Assembly: GCF_036924535.1 (NCBI RefSeq)
Contig: NZ_JAZHRT010000001.1
Location: forward strand, 3,658,001 to 3,722,000
Direction: 5' to 3'
DNA length: 64,000 nucleotides
Source of the DNA: Bradyrhizobium sp. AZCC 2262
GTDB taxonomy: Bacteria; Pseudomonadota; Alphaproteobacteria; Rhizobiales; Xanthobacteraceae
Below the pieces are notes generated by a model. It did no database searches. It saw only the letters and a program-made list of their open reading frames with translations, and was not told the DNA's origin. The position numbers and the translations under genes were made by a program. Of the stretch, positions 27,281-35,923 are shown piece after piece (within the stretch, counting starts at the first letter, position 1; every line of letters begins with the position of its first letter).

Positions 27281-28783
27281 TCAGCGCCTGAAACTCTTGA
27301 TCTCCGAGACGCTGCCGTCGCGGTAGGTCAATTCGACCGACACCGATTTGGTCGTGGGCGCGAGCTTCAGATACGGCGTCGCGTCATGCGGAATCACGCT
27401 GGGGTCCCGGGGATCGCACGGCGGCATTTTCAGCACCTTGTCGGGCACCGTGCTGTCGATGCCGACGCGCACTTCGCGGATCGCGCAGCGATACGACATA
27501 AGGTGCGTGTAGTAGACCAGGAGGCCGTTGAATTCGCGGAACGACAGCCAGCTCGTCGCGGTCATGTCGAGGATCTTGCGCTGGTCGCGGATCAGCGCTG
27601 CCTCGGGGTCGAAGCGGATCGGGAACGGGCCCTGCAACTCGCCGTTGGTGTCGACATAGCGCACCTGGATCATGGCCGCCGGCGCATCCGCCGGCAGCTC
27701 GATCGAGGGGTTGGGCATCCGCTTGCGGGTCCGCGGGTCGAGCGTGTCGATGAAGCCGGTTTCGCGGAAATCGCCGGCGTCGCCCAGCCGCCAGGAAATG
27801 CCGAGCGTCGGATCGGCGATCGAGAACACGACAGTCCAGCCGCCATTGTGGCGCGAGAACATCGCGATCGGCGCGTTGACGGAATCGTTCTGCGGCTTGA
27901 GCTGCTGCACTGGCGGCAGGGCCGCCAGCTTTTGCAGCGACTCGGCTGGCTTCACCGCCACCTCGGGCTGCGCCTTGCTCGCCATGCCATTCAGAAACAC
28001 GTCGTCGACCATCTGGTCGAAGTAAACCGGGATCTGCTTGTGGCGGACGGTCTCCGCCATTTCGCTGACCAGCCGCCGCGTGCGCTGCGCGACCTGGACA
28101 AGATTGACGCCGGGCTGCGTCAGCTCCTTGGCGAAGGTGCGGGTGAACACCGAATTGGGATTGGCGTCGTCATTGGACAGCCGGTCCAGCGCGGTCTGCC
28201 GCGGCCCGGCCGAGAAGATCGAGAACACGCCTTCCGGCAATTGCGTCATCGGCGCAAGCCCGCCACGGCCGGCGATCGCACGCGTGCCGGCGCGCTCGAA
28301 CGGATTGTTGCGGCAGGCATCGAACACCAGAATGGCTGTGCGCACCTTGCGGTTCTGCATCCGCTCGATGATGCGGTCGGCCAGAACCGAGGCGTCGCGC
28401 ACCAGCTCTTCCTGGCCTTCCGTCGCCGCCGGCACATCGGTCGGCAGCAGGAAATTCTGGCCGGCAATTTCGAAGCCGTGGCCGGCATAGAAGAAGAACG
28501 CGGTGTCGCCTGCCTCGACCGCATTGTCGAACGCCAGCAGCGTCTGGCTGAACGCCTGCCGGTTCTGGTTTTCCGCCACCATCACCGTGAAGCCGAGTTG
28601 CTTGAGCGTATCGCCCATGGTGCGGGCATCGTTGACCGCTTTCTGCAGCTTGGGCACGTTCCGGTAGTCGTTATTGCCAACCACCAGCGCAACGCGCTTT
28701 TCCGCATGCGCGGGCGCAGCGAATGCGAGGCAGGCCGCCACAATGCCTGTCGCGGCCAGGAGTCCGGAAAACCAGGAGATCAT
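27281..28783 (-). CDS. secreted caspase-like protease (peptidase C14)
   Basis: With start ATG 28783 the product has 500 residues: signal peptide MISWFSGLLAATGIVAACLAFAAPAHA, then a caspase p20-like domain (residues 29-250). The catalytic dyad is visible as H102 in YAGHGFEI and C157 in FDACRNNPF, so the protease should be active, probably with Arg/Lys or Asp preference to be determined. The remaining 250 residues form a beta-rich C-terminal domain (VVFSIADPTLGISWRLG, IELPADAPAAMIQVRYVDTNGEL) common to alphaproteobacterial orthocaspases. The export signal places it in the periplasm, unlike defence-associated caspases. GGGGAA precedes the start. Divergent from the RhlE-like helicase gene. Confidence 0.88.
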   Translation of the reverse strand: MISWFSGLLAATGIVAACLAFAAPAHAEKRVALVVGNNDYRNVPKLQKAVNDARTMGDTLKQLGFTVMVAENQNRQAFSQTLLAFDNAVEAGDTAFFFYAGHGFEIAGQNFLLPTDVPAATEGQEELVRDASVLADRIIERMQNRKVRTAILVFDACRNNPFERAGTRAIAGRGGLAPMTQLPEGVFSIFSAGPRQTALDRLSNDDANPNSVFTRTFAKELTQPGVNLVQVAQRTRRLVSEMAETVRHKQIPVYFDQMVDDVFLNGMASKAQPEVAVKPAESLQKLAALPPVQQLKPQNDSVNAPIAMFSRHNGGWTVVFSIADPTLGISWRLGDAGDFRETGFIDTLDPRTRKRMPNPSIELPADAPAAMIQVRYVDTNGELQGPFPIRFDPEAALIRDQRKILDMTATSWLSFREFNGLLVYYTHLMSYRCAIREVRVGIDSTVPDKVLKMPPCDPRDPSVIPHDATPYLKLAPTTKSVSVELTYRDGSVSEIKSFRR

Positions 28784-29165
28784 CGAATTCCCCACGCGCA
28801 CGAATGGTCCTGTTTGGGCCGTGCAAACCGCTTCATGCCATAGTCGGCACGCCATTGACCACGGTTCAACGGTTTCGATTGATTACGAATCCCCCGGCTC
28901 GATTTGACGGCCAAATGACGATTCTGGCCGTTATTTGTGCGAAAACATTAAGCTTTTTTGGCCATCCTGTCGTTCCAAGATTGACTTTGGCCATTTCGAC
29001 CCTATGTTGCGGCTCAACGCGGCCTTGGATCGAAACGCGATTCCCTGGTTTGCCGCTCGTCTGCGTAAGTCAGAGCCCCCAGCTTCCTAAAGCGCGCCGT
29101 TTCGGGGCAAAACGCGACAGCCTTTTTACCCTCGATTCCGAACGGCGGTGTCGACTAGAGGCTCA
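28784..29165. other. divergent promoter region of caspase and helicase genes
   Basis: 382 bases with no gene. AT-rich patches around 28905-28990 (GAAAACATTAAGCTTTTTTG) suggest promoters for both directions. The helicase would have a long leader of about 150 bases, common for RhlE/cold-response helicases. Confidence 0.5.
28981..29008 (+). promoter_or_regulatory. candidate sigma-70-type promoter for the RhlE-like gene
   Basis: TTGACT (28981-28986) and TATGTT (29003-29008) separated by 16 bases lie about 158 bases before the helicase start. Only the -35 box is close to consensus, and no experimental support exists. Confidence 0.35.
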
Positions 29166-30704
29166 ATGTCTTTTTCCCATCTCGGCCTTTCCGATAAGGT
29201 CCTCGCCGCTGTGGCGGCTTCAGGTTACACGACCCCTACCCCCATCCAGGAACAGGCGATCCCCCACGTGCTGGCGCGCCGCGATGTTCTCGGCATCGCC
29301 CAGACTGGCACCGGGAAGACCGCTGCCTTCGTCCTGCCCATGCTCACCATGCTCGAAAAGGGCCGCGCCCGGGCACGAATGCCCCGCACCCTGATCCTCG
29401 AACCGACCCGCGAACTCGCGGCACAGGTGAAAGAGAATTTCGACAAATACGGCGTCGGCCAGAAACTCAACGTCGCGCTCCTGATCGGCGGCGTCTCGTT
29501 CGGCGACCAGGACAGTAAACTGACGCGCGGCGTCGACGTCTTGATCGCGACCCCCGGCCGCCTGCTTGACCACACCGAACGCGGTGGCCTCCTGCTCACC
29601 GGCGTCGAACTGCTGGTCATCGACGAAGCCGACCGCATGCTCGACATGGGCTTCATCCCCGACATCGAACGCGTCTGCAAGCTGGTGCCGTTCACGCGGC
29701 AGACATTGTTCTTCACCGCGACGATGCCGCCGGAAATCAGCCGCATCTCGGAAGCCTTCCTGCACAATCCCGAGCGTATCGAAGTCACGAGGCCCGCCAC
29801 GACCGCGACAGGCGTGTCGCAATTCAAGGTCCCCGCCGGACGCGAGGTACACGAGAAGCGCGAGATCCTGCGTCGCCTGCTGCGCGACGCCAAGGATCTT
29901 CAGAACGCGATCATCTTCTGCAACCGCAAGCGCGAAGTCGCCGTCGTTTACAAATCGCTGCAGAAGCACGGCTTCAGTGTCGGCGCGCTGCACGGTGATA
30001 TGGACCAGTCGGCCCGCACGGCGGCGCTCGATCAGTTCCGCAAGGGCGAGATTCCGTTGCTGGTGGCCTCCGATGTCGCCGCCCGCGGCCTCGATATTCC
30101 AGCCGTTAGCCACGTCTTCAATTTCGACGTGCCGCATCATGCCGACGATTACGTGCATCGCATCGGCCGAACGGGGCGCGCCGGTCGCGCCGGCACCGCG
30201 ATCTCGATCGTCAGCCCGCTCGACAACAAATCGATTGCTGCGATCGAACGGCTGATCGGCCAGACCATTCCTGCCGCCGAAGGCGACTATGCCGTGCAGT
30301 CGGTTTCCTCCGACGAAACCGATCAGCCGCGCGAACATCGCTCACGCGAGGGTTCCCGGGAAGGTTCGCGCGGCGGCCGCAAGCCGCGACGTGAACGCGA
30401 GCCGCGCGCCGCCCGGGGTAGCAATGGCAGCGAACGCGAGCCGCGCCCCGCCAGGGATACTGACAAGCGCAGCGATAAGGGCGAACGCGAACCGCGGCAT
30501 GCCAGGGGCGCGGGCCGCAATGCCGACGCACAGCCGCAGGCAGCGGCCGCAGCTTTCACGCCGCCCGCCCCTGCGCAGCCTTCGCGCGTACCCTCGATCG
30601 GTCGTCCGGAACCGCGACGCGCCCAGCGCGACGTTGAATCGGAGCCCGCCGATCACTCGCATCTTCCGGCGTTCCTGCTGCGGCCGGTTCGCGCCCGCGT
30701 CTGA
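29166..30704 (+). CDS. DEAD-box ATP-dependent RNA helicase (RhlE group)
   Basis: 512 residues. The Q motif is [28 protein letters not shown], Walker A AQTGTGKT starts at residue 45, the Walker B box D153-EAD is in VIDEADRML, then [10 protein letters not shown] (motif III), and ARGLDIP and [10 protein letters not shown] (motifs V and VI). RhlE helicases remodel ribosomal and structured RNAs, often at low temperature. The last 130 residues are a disordered arginine-rich tail with the repeated unit EREPR-x-AR (three copies) and [12 protein letters not shown], likely an RNA-binding region. ATG 29166 is preceded by GAGG; an in-frame ATG six codons upstream is less likely. Appears monocistronic. 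Confidence 0.93.
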   Translation: MSFSHLGLSDKVLAAVAASGYTTPTPIQEQAIPHVLARRDVLGIAQTGTGKTAAFVLPMLTMLEKGRARARMPRTLILEPTRELAAQVKENFDKYGVGQKLNVALLIGGVSFGDQDSKLTRGVDVLIATPGRLLDHTERGGLLLTGVELLVIDEADRMLDMGFIPDIERVCKLVPFTRQTLFFTATMPPEISRISEAFLHNPERIEVTRPATTATGVSQFKVPAGREVHEKREILRRLLRDAKDLQNAIIFCNRKREVAVVYKSLQKHGFSVGALHGDMDQSARTAALDQFRKGEIPLLVASDVAARGLDIPAVSHVFNFDVPHHADDYVHRIGRTGRAGRAGTAISIVSPLDNKSIAAIERLIGQTIPAAEGDYAVQSVSSDETDQPREHRSREGSREGSRGGRKPRREREPRAARGSNGSEREPRPARDTDKRSDKGEREPRHARGAGRNADAQPQAAAAAFTPPAPAQPSRVPSIGRPEPRRAQRDVESEPADHSHLPAFLLRPVRARV

Positions 30705-30723
30705 ACGAATTCGGCATGACCCA

Positions 30724-30743
30724 GCGGCCGGTTTACCGGCCGT
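30724..30743 (+). terminator. hairpin after the RhlE-like gene
   Basis: A stem of seven G/C pairs (CGGCCGG / CCGGCCG at 30725-30731 and 30736-30742) around TTTA follows the stop by 20 bases. There is only a weak T-tract (TT then CACTCTCC), so it may be factor-assisted. Confidence 0.4.
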
Positions 30744-30831
30744 TCACTCTCCTCCATTAGCCTGCCAGCGATAATTTATTCATTCCTGCGCACGGCTACG
30801 AGCGGCGCTGCTCGATATTGGGGACGGATCA

Positions 30832-31899
30832 GTGGTCAAGCTGCTGGACGAACACGAACGCACCTTGGCGTTTGCCGAAGTCGCGTTGGGCCAGATCAAA
30901 TCCCTCCGGCAGACCGCGGTCCCGCGCAATTACGAAATCTGGTACGTCTATGCGACCGGATACAATGCCCCCCTCAACAAGATCATCAACGAGACGCTGG
31001 CGCGCAACGGCAGGCTGAGCGAGTCCGATCTCGAACAGATCTACGAAACCTATCTCTCGCACATCAAGGCTTCCGACCGCATCGACAAGGTCGGCGCGCG
31101 CGTGATCGGCGAAATCGACGACGTGATGACCCTGATCACGGATGCGCTCGGCATGTCGCAGAGCTACGACGCCAAGCTGACCGGCGCGAACGAGAGCCTC
31201 AGGAACGCAAAGACCCGCGATCAAATCAAGGCGGTCGTCGACGGCCTGATGAAGTCCACCCGCGAGATGCAGGAGACCAACAAGGCGCTGGAGAACCGGC
31301 TGTCGCTGTCGAAGACCGAGATCAGCAATCTGCAGCACAGCCTCGAGGCGATCCGCGCCGAAAGCCTGACCGATCCGCTGACCGGATTGGGCAACCGCAA
31401 ATATTTCGACCGCTCGTTCGAGATGGCGGTGCGGGCGGCGCTGGCAAGCGGCGAGCCGCTGTCGCTCCTGATGTTCGACATCGACCATTTCAAATCGTTC
31501 AACGATTCCTACGGCCATCTCACCGGCGATCAGGTGTTGCGGTTGGTTGCGATGTCGCTCAAACAGACCATCAAGGGCCAGGACATTACCGCCCGCTATG
31601 GCGGCGAGGAATTTGCGGTGGTGCTGCCCAACACGGGGCTGCGTCAGGCCCTGACCGTCGCCGACCACATTCGCCGCGCCGTGATGGCGAAGGAATTGAA
31701 GAAGAAGTCCACCGGCGAAATTCTCGGCCGCGTCACCATCTCCGTCGGCGTCTCCTTGCTGAAACCGGACGATGATACGGATTCGCTGATCGAGCGCGCG
31801 GACGCCTGCCTCTACGCCGCCAAGCGTAACGGCCGCAACCGCGTGATCTGCGAAGTCGACCCCGAATACGCCGCCGAGACGCGCAGCCAAGTCGCTTAA
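30832..31899 (+). CDS. GGDEF-domain diguanylate cyclase
   Basis: 355 residues: an N-terminal helical segment (1-165) with a coiled-coil region near 130-170 (MQETNKALENRLSLSKTEISN), then a GGDEF domain from about 175. The active-site motif reads RYGGEEF, an active variant of GGDEF, so c-di-GMP synthesis is expected. The inhibitory site usually R-x-x-D five residues upstream reads KGQD, so product feedback inhibition may be weak or absent. No signal peptide or helix spanning the membrane; cytoplasmic. GTG 30832 with a GGGACGG site is the likely start. The N-terminal part may be a sensory or dimerisation module of unknown ligand. Confidence 0.88.
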   Translation: MVKLLDEHERTLAFAEVALGQIKSLRQTAVPRNYEIWYVYATGYNAPLNKIINETLARNGRLSESDLEQIYETYLSHIKASDRIDKVGARVIGEIDDVMTLITDALGMSQSYDAKLTGANESLRNAKTRDQIKAVVDGLMKSTREMQETNKALENRLSLSKTEISNLQHSLEAIRAESLTDPLTGLGNRKYFDRSFEMAVRAALASGEPLSLLMFDIDHFKSFNDSYGHLTGDQVLRLVAMSLKQTIKGQDITARYGGEEFAVVLPNTGLRQALTVADHIRRAVMAKELKKKSTGEILGRVTISVGVSLLKPDDDTDSLIERADACLYAAKRNGRNRVICEVDPEYAAETRSQVA

Positions 31900-31906
31900 G
31901 CGCCAA

Positions 31907-32356
31907 TTACCGGCGCGTCGCCTTCCTCGCTTTCGCTGTGCGCCGCTTCGCGGGCGGCTTGCGGCCGACAGCCGGCTTGCTCGCAGCCTTGCTCGAAACC
32001 TTCGGCTTCGCCGCCTTGCGCGCCTTCGGCCGCTTGCGCAACGCCGCGCGCTGTGCCGCGGCCAGCGCCGCCCGCGCCCAATCGGCCAGTTCCTCGGAGT
32101 CGTCGAACAGCCGCGCCGGCAACTGCCAGTAGGAGTTCACGGTGACGGTCTTGGCGCGTGTTTGATACTGAAACGGCTGCGATCCCTCCGCTTCGAATTG
32201 CGGAATGGTGTGGTCATCGGCGCGGAAATAGAGACCGGCGCGCAGCGCGAGCGCGAAGTTGGTGCCGTCGGCGGAAATGCCGAATCCGGAAAACATCTTG
32301 CGGATGGTGACGGGGCCGAAATCGGCGAACAGGTCGATCAGGAAGTCGCGGTCCAT
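31907..32356 (-). CDS. TfoX N-terminal-domain protein with basic H1-like tail
   Basis: A 149-residue protein. Residues 1-100 match the TfoX/Sxy N-terminal domain (DLFADFGPVTIRKMFSGFGISADG, then GLYFRADD and VNSYWQLPARLFDD). In gamma-proteobacteria Sxy/TfoX activates competence with CRP, but the many alphaproteobacterial single-domain proteins are uncharacterised. Residues from about 103 to the end form a lysine/alanine/proline-rich tail (KRPKARKAAKPKV, GRKPPAKRRTAKARK) like histone H1, suggesting DNA contact. Overlaps nothing; it ends eight bases from the convergent GGDEF gene. ATG 32356 is the only plausible start. Confidence 0.78.
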   Translation of the reverse strand: MDRDFLIDLFADFGPVTIRKMFSGFGISADGTNFALALRAGLYFRADDHTIPQFEAEGSQPFQYQTRAKTVTVNSYWQLPARLFDDSEELADWARAALAAAQRAALRKRPKARKAAKPKVSSKAASKPAVGRKPPAKRRTAKARKATRR

Positions 32357-32380
32357 GTGGCTTCAGCCCCGACGTCGGCC

Positions 32381-32484
32381 CCTCATGGTGAGGAGCCGCT
32401 GGCGGCGTCTCGAACCATGAGGCCCCTATCTCGCTTCCGGCCATCCTTCGAGACGCGCGCAATGCGCGCTCCTCAGGATGAGGT
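32381..32484. repeat. palindromic intergenic repeat
   Basis: Contains CCTCATGGTGAGGAGCCG...GTCTCGAACCATGAGG (first hairpin) then CATCCTTCGAGACGCGCG...CTCCTCAGGATGAGG (second hairpin). Same family as 27209-27276 and 36698-36800. It lies between the TfoX-like gene and sufA and likely serves as the transcription end or mRNA 3' stabiliser of the SUF operon. Confidence 0.7.
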
Positions 32485-32501
32485 CTGCGTGTGCGGTGAT
32501 A

Positions 32502-32906
32502 CTACACCTTCGCCGGCGTCAGTTGCACCGATTCGCCGCAACCGCAGGCGGAGACCTGGTTCGGATTGTTGAAGATGAACTGAGCCTGCATCTTGTCGGC
32601 CTTGTAGTCCATCTCGGTGCCGAGCAGGAACAGGACGGCCTTGGGATCGACCAGAATCTTCACGCCCCGGTCCTCGACCACTTCATCGGTCGGACGGATC
32701 TCATGGGCATATTCCACCGTGTAGGACTGGCCGGCGCAGCCGCCATTCTTGATGCCGACGCGAAGCCCGACGATCTCGGAATCGGCGCGCTTGGTCAGTT
32801 CCGTAATCCGCTGCGCGGCTGCCTCGGTCAGTTTCATGACCTGCGGGCGAGGCCGCGGCTTCGGCTTGGCAACGGGCGTGGGTGAAGCTGACGTCATGTC
32901 ATTCAT
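32502..32906 (-). CDS. sufA: A-type iron-sulfur carrier protein (SufA/IscA)
   Basis: A 134-residue HesB-family carrier. The three cysteines of the A-type motif are present: GGCAGQSY and, near the C-terminus, SACGCGESVQL. Such proteins accept [4Fe-4S] or [2Fe-2S] clusters from SufBCD and deliver them to targets. The first 30 residues (TSASPTPVAKPKPRPRPQ) are a proline/lysine-rich extension not found in E. coli SufA. Last gene of the SUF operon, 69 bases after the DUF59 protein gene. Confidence 0.92.
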   Translation of the reverse strand: MNDMTSASPTPVAKPKPRPRPQVMKLTEAAAQRITELTKRADSEIVGLRVGIKNGGCAGQSYTVEYAHEIRPTDEVVEDRGVKILVDPKAVLFLLGTEMDYKADKMQAQFIFNNPNQVSACGCGESVQLTPAKV

Positions 32907-32974
32907 GTGATCATTCCCAACGGCAAATCAATGCCAGTCATCTTCCCGCAAAGCTGTAAGCACTCACGCAACAC

Positions 32975-33346
32975 TCACCACATATTCAGGACGAGGCGCG
33001 CCTCGTCGGACATGCGATCCGGCGTCCAGGCCGGATCCCACACCAGATTGACATTGACGACGCCGACGCCGGGAACGCTGGCGATCGCATTCTCCACCAT
33101 GGTCGGCAGTTCGCCGGCCGCCGGACAGTTCGGCGTGGTCAGCGTCATCGTCACATCGACGGCACGGTCGTCCTTGAGGTCGACCTTGTAGATCAGGCCG
33201 AGTTCATAGATGTCGGCCGGGATTTCCGGATCGAAAACCGTCTTCAGTGCGGCGACGATTTCGGTGCCCAGCCGTTCGGTCTCCTCGGGCGGCAGCGCCG
33301 ACTGGGTTTCCATGTTGGCGGTTTTGACTTCGGCCGTATCACTCAT
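32975..33346 (-). CDS. sufT: SUF-associated DUF59 (MIP18/SufT-like) protein
   Basis: 123 residues with the DUF59 fold: ETERLGTEIVAALKTVFDPEIPADIYELGLIYKV, then MTLTTPNCPAAGELPTMVENA and VVNVNLVWDPAWT. The conserved cysteine in TPNCPAAG is present. Proteins of this family act late in iron-sulfur cluster maturation in SUF systems. It overlaps sufS by four bases (33343-33346), which shows coupling. The name SufT follows usage for SUF-linked DUF59 proteins; exact biochemical role is not established. Confidence 0.88.
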   Translation of the reverse strand: MSDTAEVKTANMETQSALPPEETERLGTEIVAALKTVFDPEIPADIYELGLIYKVDLKDDRAVDVTMTLTTPNCPAAGELPTMVENAIASVPGVGVVNVNLVWDPAWTPDRMSDEARLVLNMW

Positions 33347-34590
33347 GAGAACAATTCCCGCGCCTTGATCAGCGCCTGCGCCAGATGGTCGACTTCTTCA
33401 CGGGTATTATACATTCCAAACGACGCGCGGCAGGTGGCTGTGACATTGAACCGCTCTAAAAGCGGCATCACGCAATGGGTGCCGGCGCGCACCGCAATCC
33501 CCTGGCGGTCGATCACGGTCGCGACGTCATGGGCGTGGGCGCCCTTCATCTCGAAGGAAATCACCGGTCCCTTGCCGCGCGCGGTACCGATCAGGCGCAG
33601 CGAATTGATCTCGCGGAGACGCTCCTGGGCATAGGTCACAAGATCGTGCTCGTGGGCGGCGATGCGTTCCTTGCCGATCGAAGTGACGTAGTCGATCGCA
33701 GCGCCCAGTCCGATCGATTCCACGATCGCCGGCGTGCCGGCTTCGAACTTGTGCGGGGGATCGCCGTAGGTGATCCAGTCCCGGGTGACCTCGCGAATCA
33801 TCTCGCCGCCGCCGTTGTAGGGCCGCATTGCGACGAGGTGCTCATGCTTGGCATAGAGCACGCCGATGCCGGTCGGGCCGTACAGCTTGTGGCCGGTGAA
33901 AACGTAAAAATCAGCGTCGATGTCCTGCACGTCGACCGCCAAGTGCACGGCGGCCTGGCTGCCGTCGACCAGCACCGGGATGCCGCGGGCGTGCGCCAGC
34001 TTCACCACGTCCTTGACGGGGACGAGGGTGCCGAGCGCGTTCGACATCTGCGTTATCGCGACGATCTTGGTGCGATCGGTCAAAAGCTTCTCGAACTCGT
34101 CGATCAGAAAATTGCCTTCGTCATCGACCGGCGCCCATTTGATCACCGCGCCATGACGTTCCCGCAGAAAATGCCAGGGCACGATGTTCGAGTGATGCTC
34201 CATGATCGAGATGACGATCTCGTCGCCTTCACCGATATTCGGCTCGCCCCATGACGACGCCACCAGGTTGATCGCCTCGGTGGCGTTACGGGTGAAGATG
34301 ATCTCTTCGGTGCGCCCGGCGTTGAGGAATTTTGCTACCTTGGCGCGGCCGCCCTCGTAAGCCTCGGTCGCGGCGTTCGCGAGGTAATGCAGGCCGCGAT
34401 GCACGTTGGCGTATTCGCTCTTGTATGCTTCCGTCATGCGGTCGAGCACGGCGGTCGGCTTCTGCGCGGAAGCGGCGTTGTCGAGATAGACAAGCGGTTT
34501 ACCGTAAACCTTCATCGCCAGTGCGGGAAAGTCCTCCCGTACGCGGGCGACGTCATAGGCGCCATTCTTGACGGCCGGATGCATTGTCAT
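33343..34590 (-). CDS. sufS: cysteine desulfurase SufS
   Basis: 415 residues from ATG 34590 (upstream ATG at 34608 is less favoured because GGAGG lies seven bases before 34590). PLP lysine in FTGHKLYGPTG and the catalytic cysteine in RAGTHCVMPLL identify a group II (SufS/CsdA) desulfurase. It supplies persulfide sulfur to the SufBCD scaffold, normally via SufE, which is not encoded here. Its start overlaps the sufD stop (ATGA) and its stop overlaps the DUF59 gene, so the genes form a continuous unit. Confidence 0.94.
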   Translation of the reverse strand: MTMHPAVKNGAYDVARVREDFPALAMKVYGKPLVYLDNAASAQKPTAVLDRMTEAYKSEYANVHRGLHYLANAATEAYEGGRAKVAKFLNAGRTEEIIFTRNATEAINLVASSWGEPNIGEGDEIVISIMEHHSNIVPWHFLRERHGAVIKWAPVDDEGNFLIDEFEKLLTDRTKIVAITQMSNALGTLVPVKDVVKLAHARGIPVLVDGSQAAVHLAVDVQDIDADFYVFTGHKLYGPTGIGVLYAKHEHLVAMRPYNGGGEMIREVTRDWITYGDPPHKFEAGTPAIVESIGLGAAIDYVTSIGKERIAAHEHDLVTYAQERLREINSLRLIGTARGKGPVISFEMKGAHAHDVATVIDRQGIAVRAGTHCVMPLLERFNVTATCRASFGMYNTREEVDHLAQALIKARELFS

Positions 34591-35915
34591 CCCCGTGCCT
34601 CCAGCCAACGCTGCGCCGCTGCAATCGCGAGTTCGCGCAGATCATCGTTGACGATCGATTCAATGGCCTCGCCGACAAAGGCCTGGATCAGCAGCGCCTG
34701 GGCTTCCTTCTCGGACAGGCCGCGGGCGCGCAGGTAGAACAGCAGGCTCTCGTCGAGCGCGCCGGTGGTGGCGCCATGGCCGCAGGTGACGTCGTCGGCG
34801 AAGATTTCGAGTTCCGGCTTGTTGTCGGCCTCGGCCTCGTCGGACAGCAGCAGCGCGCGCGTCATCATCTTGGCGTCGGTCTTCTGCGCGTCGGGGCGCA
34901 CGATGATGCGGCCCTGGAATACCGAATGGGCGCGATCGTCGGCAACGGCGCGGAACACCTCGCGGCTGGCGCAATGCGGCACCGCGTGGTCCATGAACAG
35001 CGTCGTGTCGGCATGCTGGCGGCCATTGAGCAGATTGACGCCGTTGGTCTCGACCCGGGAGCCCTCGCCGGCAAACGCGATGGTCGCCTGGTAGCGGCTG
35101 ACGGCAGCGCCCGAGGCCATGCCAAAGGTGTTGAAGTGCGCATGCGCGCCTAGCGTCACCACGGCGGAGGAAATATTGAAGGCGTCGCGGCCATCCTCGA
35201 TCAGGCGAACATGGTCGAGCCGCGAATTGTCGCCGATCGCAACGATCAGCGAGTCGTGGACCTGATAGGTCTTCACTCCATCGGCTGCGATGTAGCTTTC
35301 GACCAGCGTCACGCTGGAATCCCTGCCGAGCCGCAGCAGCGAGCGGGTGAACATCGCCGCAGGCGTAGCGCTACTGGCGACATGAATAATTTGCAGCGGC
35401 TGCTTCAGCACGACGCCGTTGGCAATCTCAATCACCACGCCATCGGTCATCATTGCGCTGTTGAGCGCGACCATCGGATTGGCGTTATCGGGCGCGAGCA
35501 ACTGCGCCTGCAGCGCGGCGTCACCGGCCTCCAGCACTTCCCGCAGGGTGCGGACGGCAAGGCCGGTCTCCATCCCGTCGAGGTCGGAAAGCTTCGGCGC
35601 GAACACGCCGTCCACCAGCACTAGCCGGCGTGCACCCTTGACCGCCTGCAGCTTCACAGCCGTTGCAGCCCGCTTCAGCGCAGCCGCATCGGGTGCTGGC
35701 GCGAGCGGCAGCACCTCGCGCATCAGCGCGCGCAGATCGGTGTATTTCCAGTCCTCGAGCCGACGGTGCGGCAGGCCCGTACGTTCATAGGCCTCGAAGG
35801 CGACGCTTCGCGCCTCGGCAACCCTGCCCGTGCCCGGCAGCCGGTCGCGCGCGACCGCAAAGCTGTCGTTCAGCGCGCGTCCGGTCTCGTTCTTTGCCAA
35901 AGCCAAATTCATCAC
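34587..35915 (-). CDS. sufD: Fe-S cluster assembly protein SufD
   Basis: 442 residues matching SufD, the non-catalytic partner of SufB in the SufBC2D scaffold: ERTGLPHRRLEDWKYTDLRAL at the N-terminal side, LLNGRQHADTTLFMDHAVPHCASREVFRAV and SVFQGRIIVRPDAQKTDAKM, and the terminal ARGLSEKEAQALLIQAFVGE shared by SufB and SufD. The conserved histidine in DHAVPHC is visible. Ends four bases into sufS and starts 8 bases after the sufC stop. Confidence 0.93.
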   Translation of the reverse strand: MMNLALAKNETGRALNDSFAVARDRLPGTGRVAEARSVAFEAYERTGLPHRRLEDWKYTDLRALMREVLPLAPAPDAAALKRAATAVKLQAVKGARRLVLVDGVFAPKLSDLDGMETGLAVRTLREVLEAGDAALQAQLLAPDNANPMVALNSAMMTDGVVIEIANGVVLKQPLQIIHVASSATPAAMFTRSLLRLGRDSSVTLVESYIAADGVKTYQVHDSLIVAIGDNSRLDHVRLIEDGRDAFNISSAVVTLGAHAHFNTFGMASGAAVSRYQATIAFAGEGSRVETNGVNLLNGRQHADTTLFMDHAVPHCASREVFRAVADDRAHSVFQGRIIVRPDAQKTDAKMMTRALLLSDEAEADNKPELEIFADDVTCGHGATTGALDESLLFYLRARGLSEKEAQALLIQAFVGEAIESIVNDDLRELAIAAAQRWLEARG

Positions 35916-35923
35916 GATACCTG

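Noticed and set aside
27140..28843. 567-codon plus-strand frame opposite the caspase gene
   Set aside because: Antisense shadow; the caspase dyad and signal peptide lie on the minus strand.
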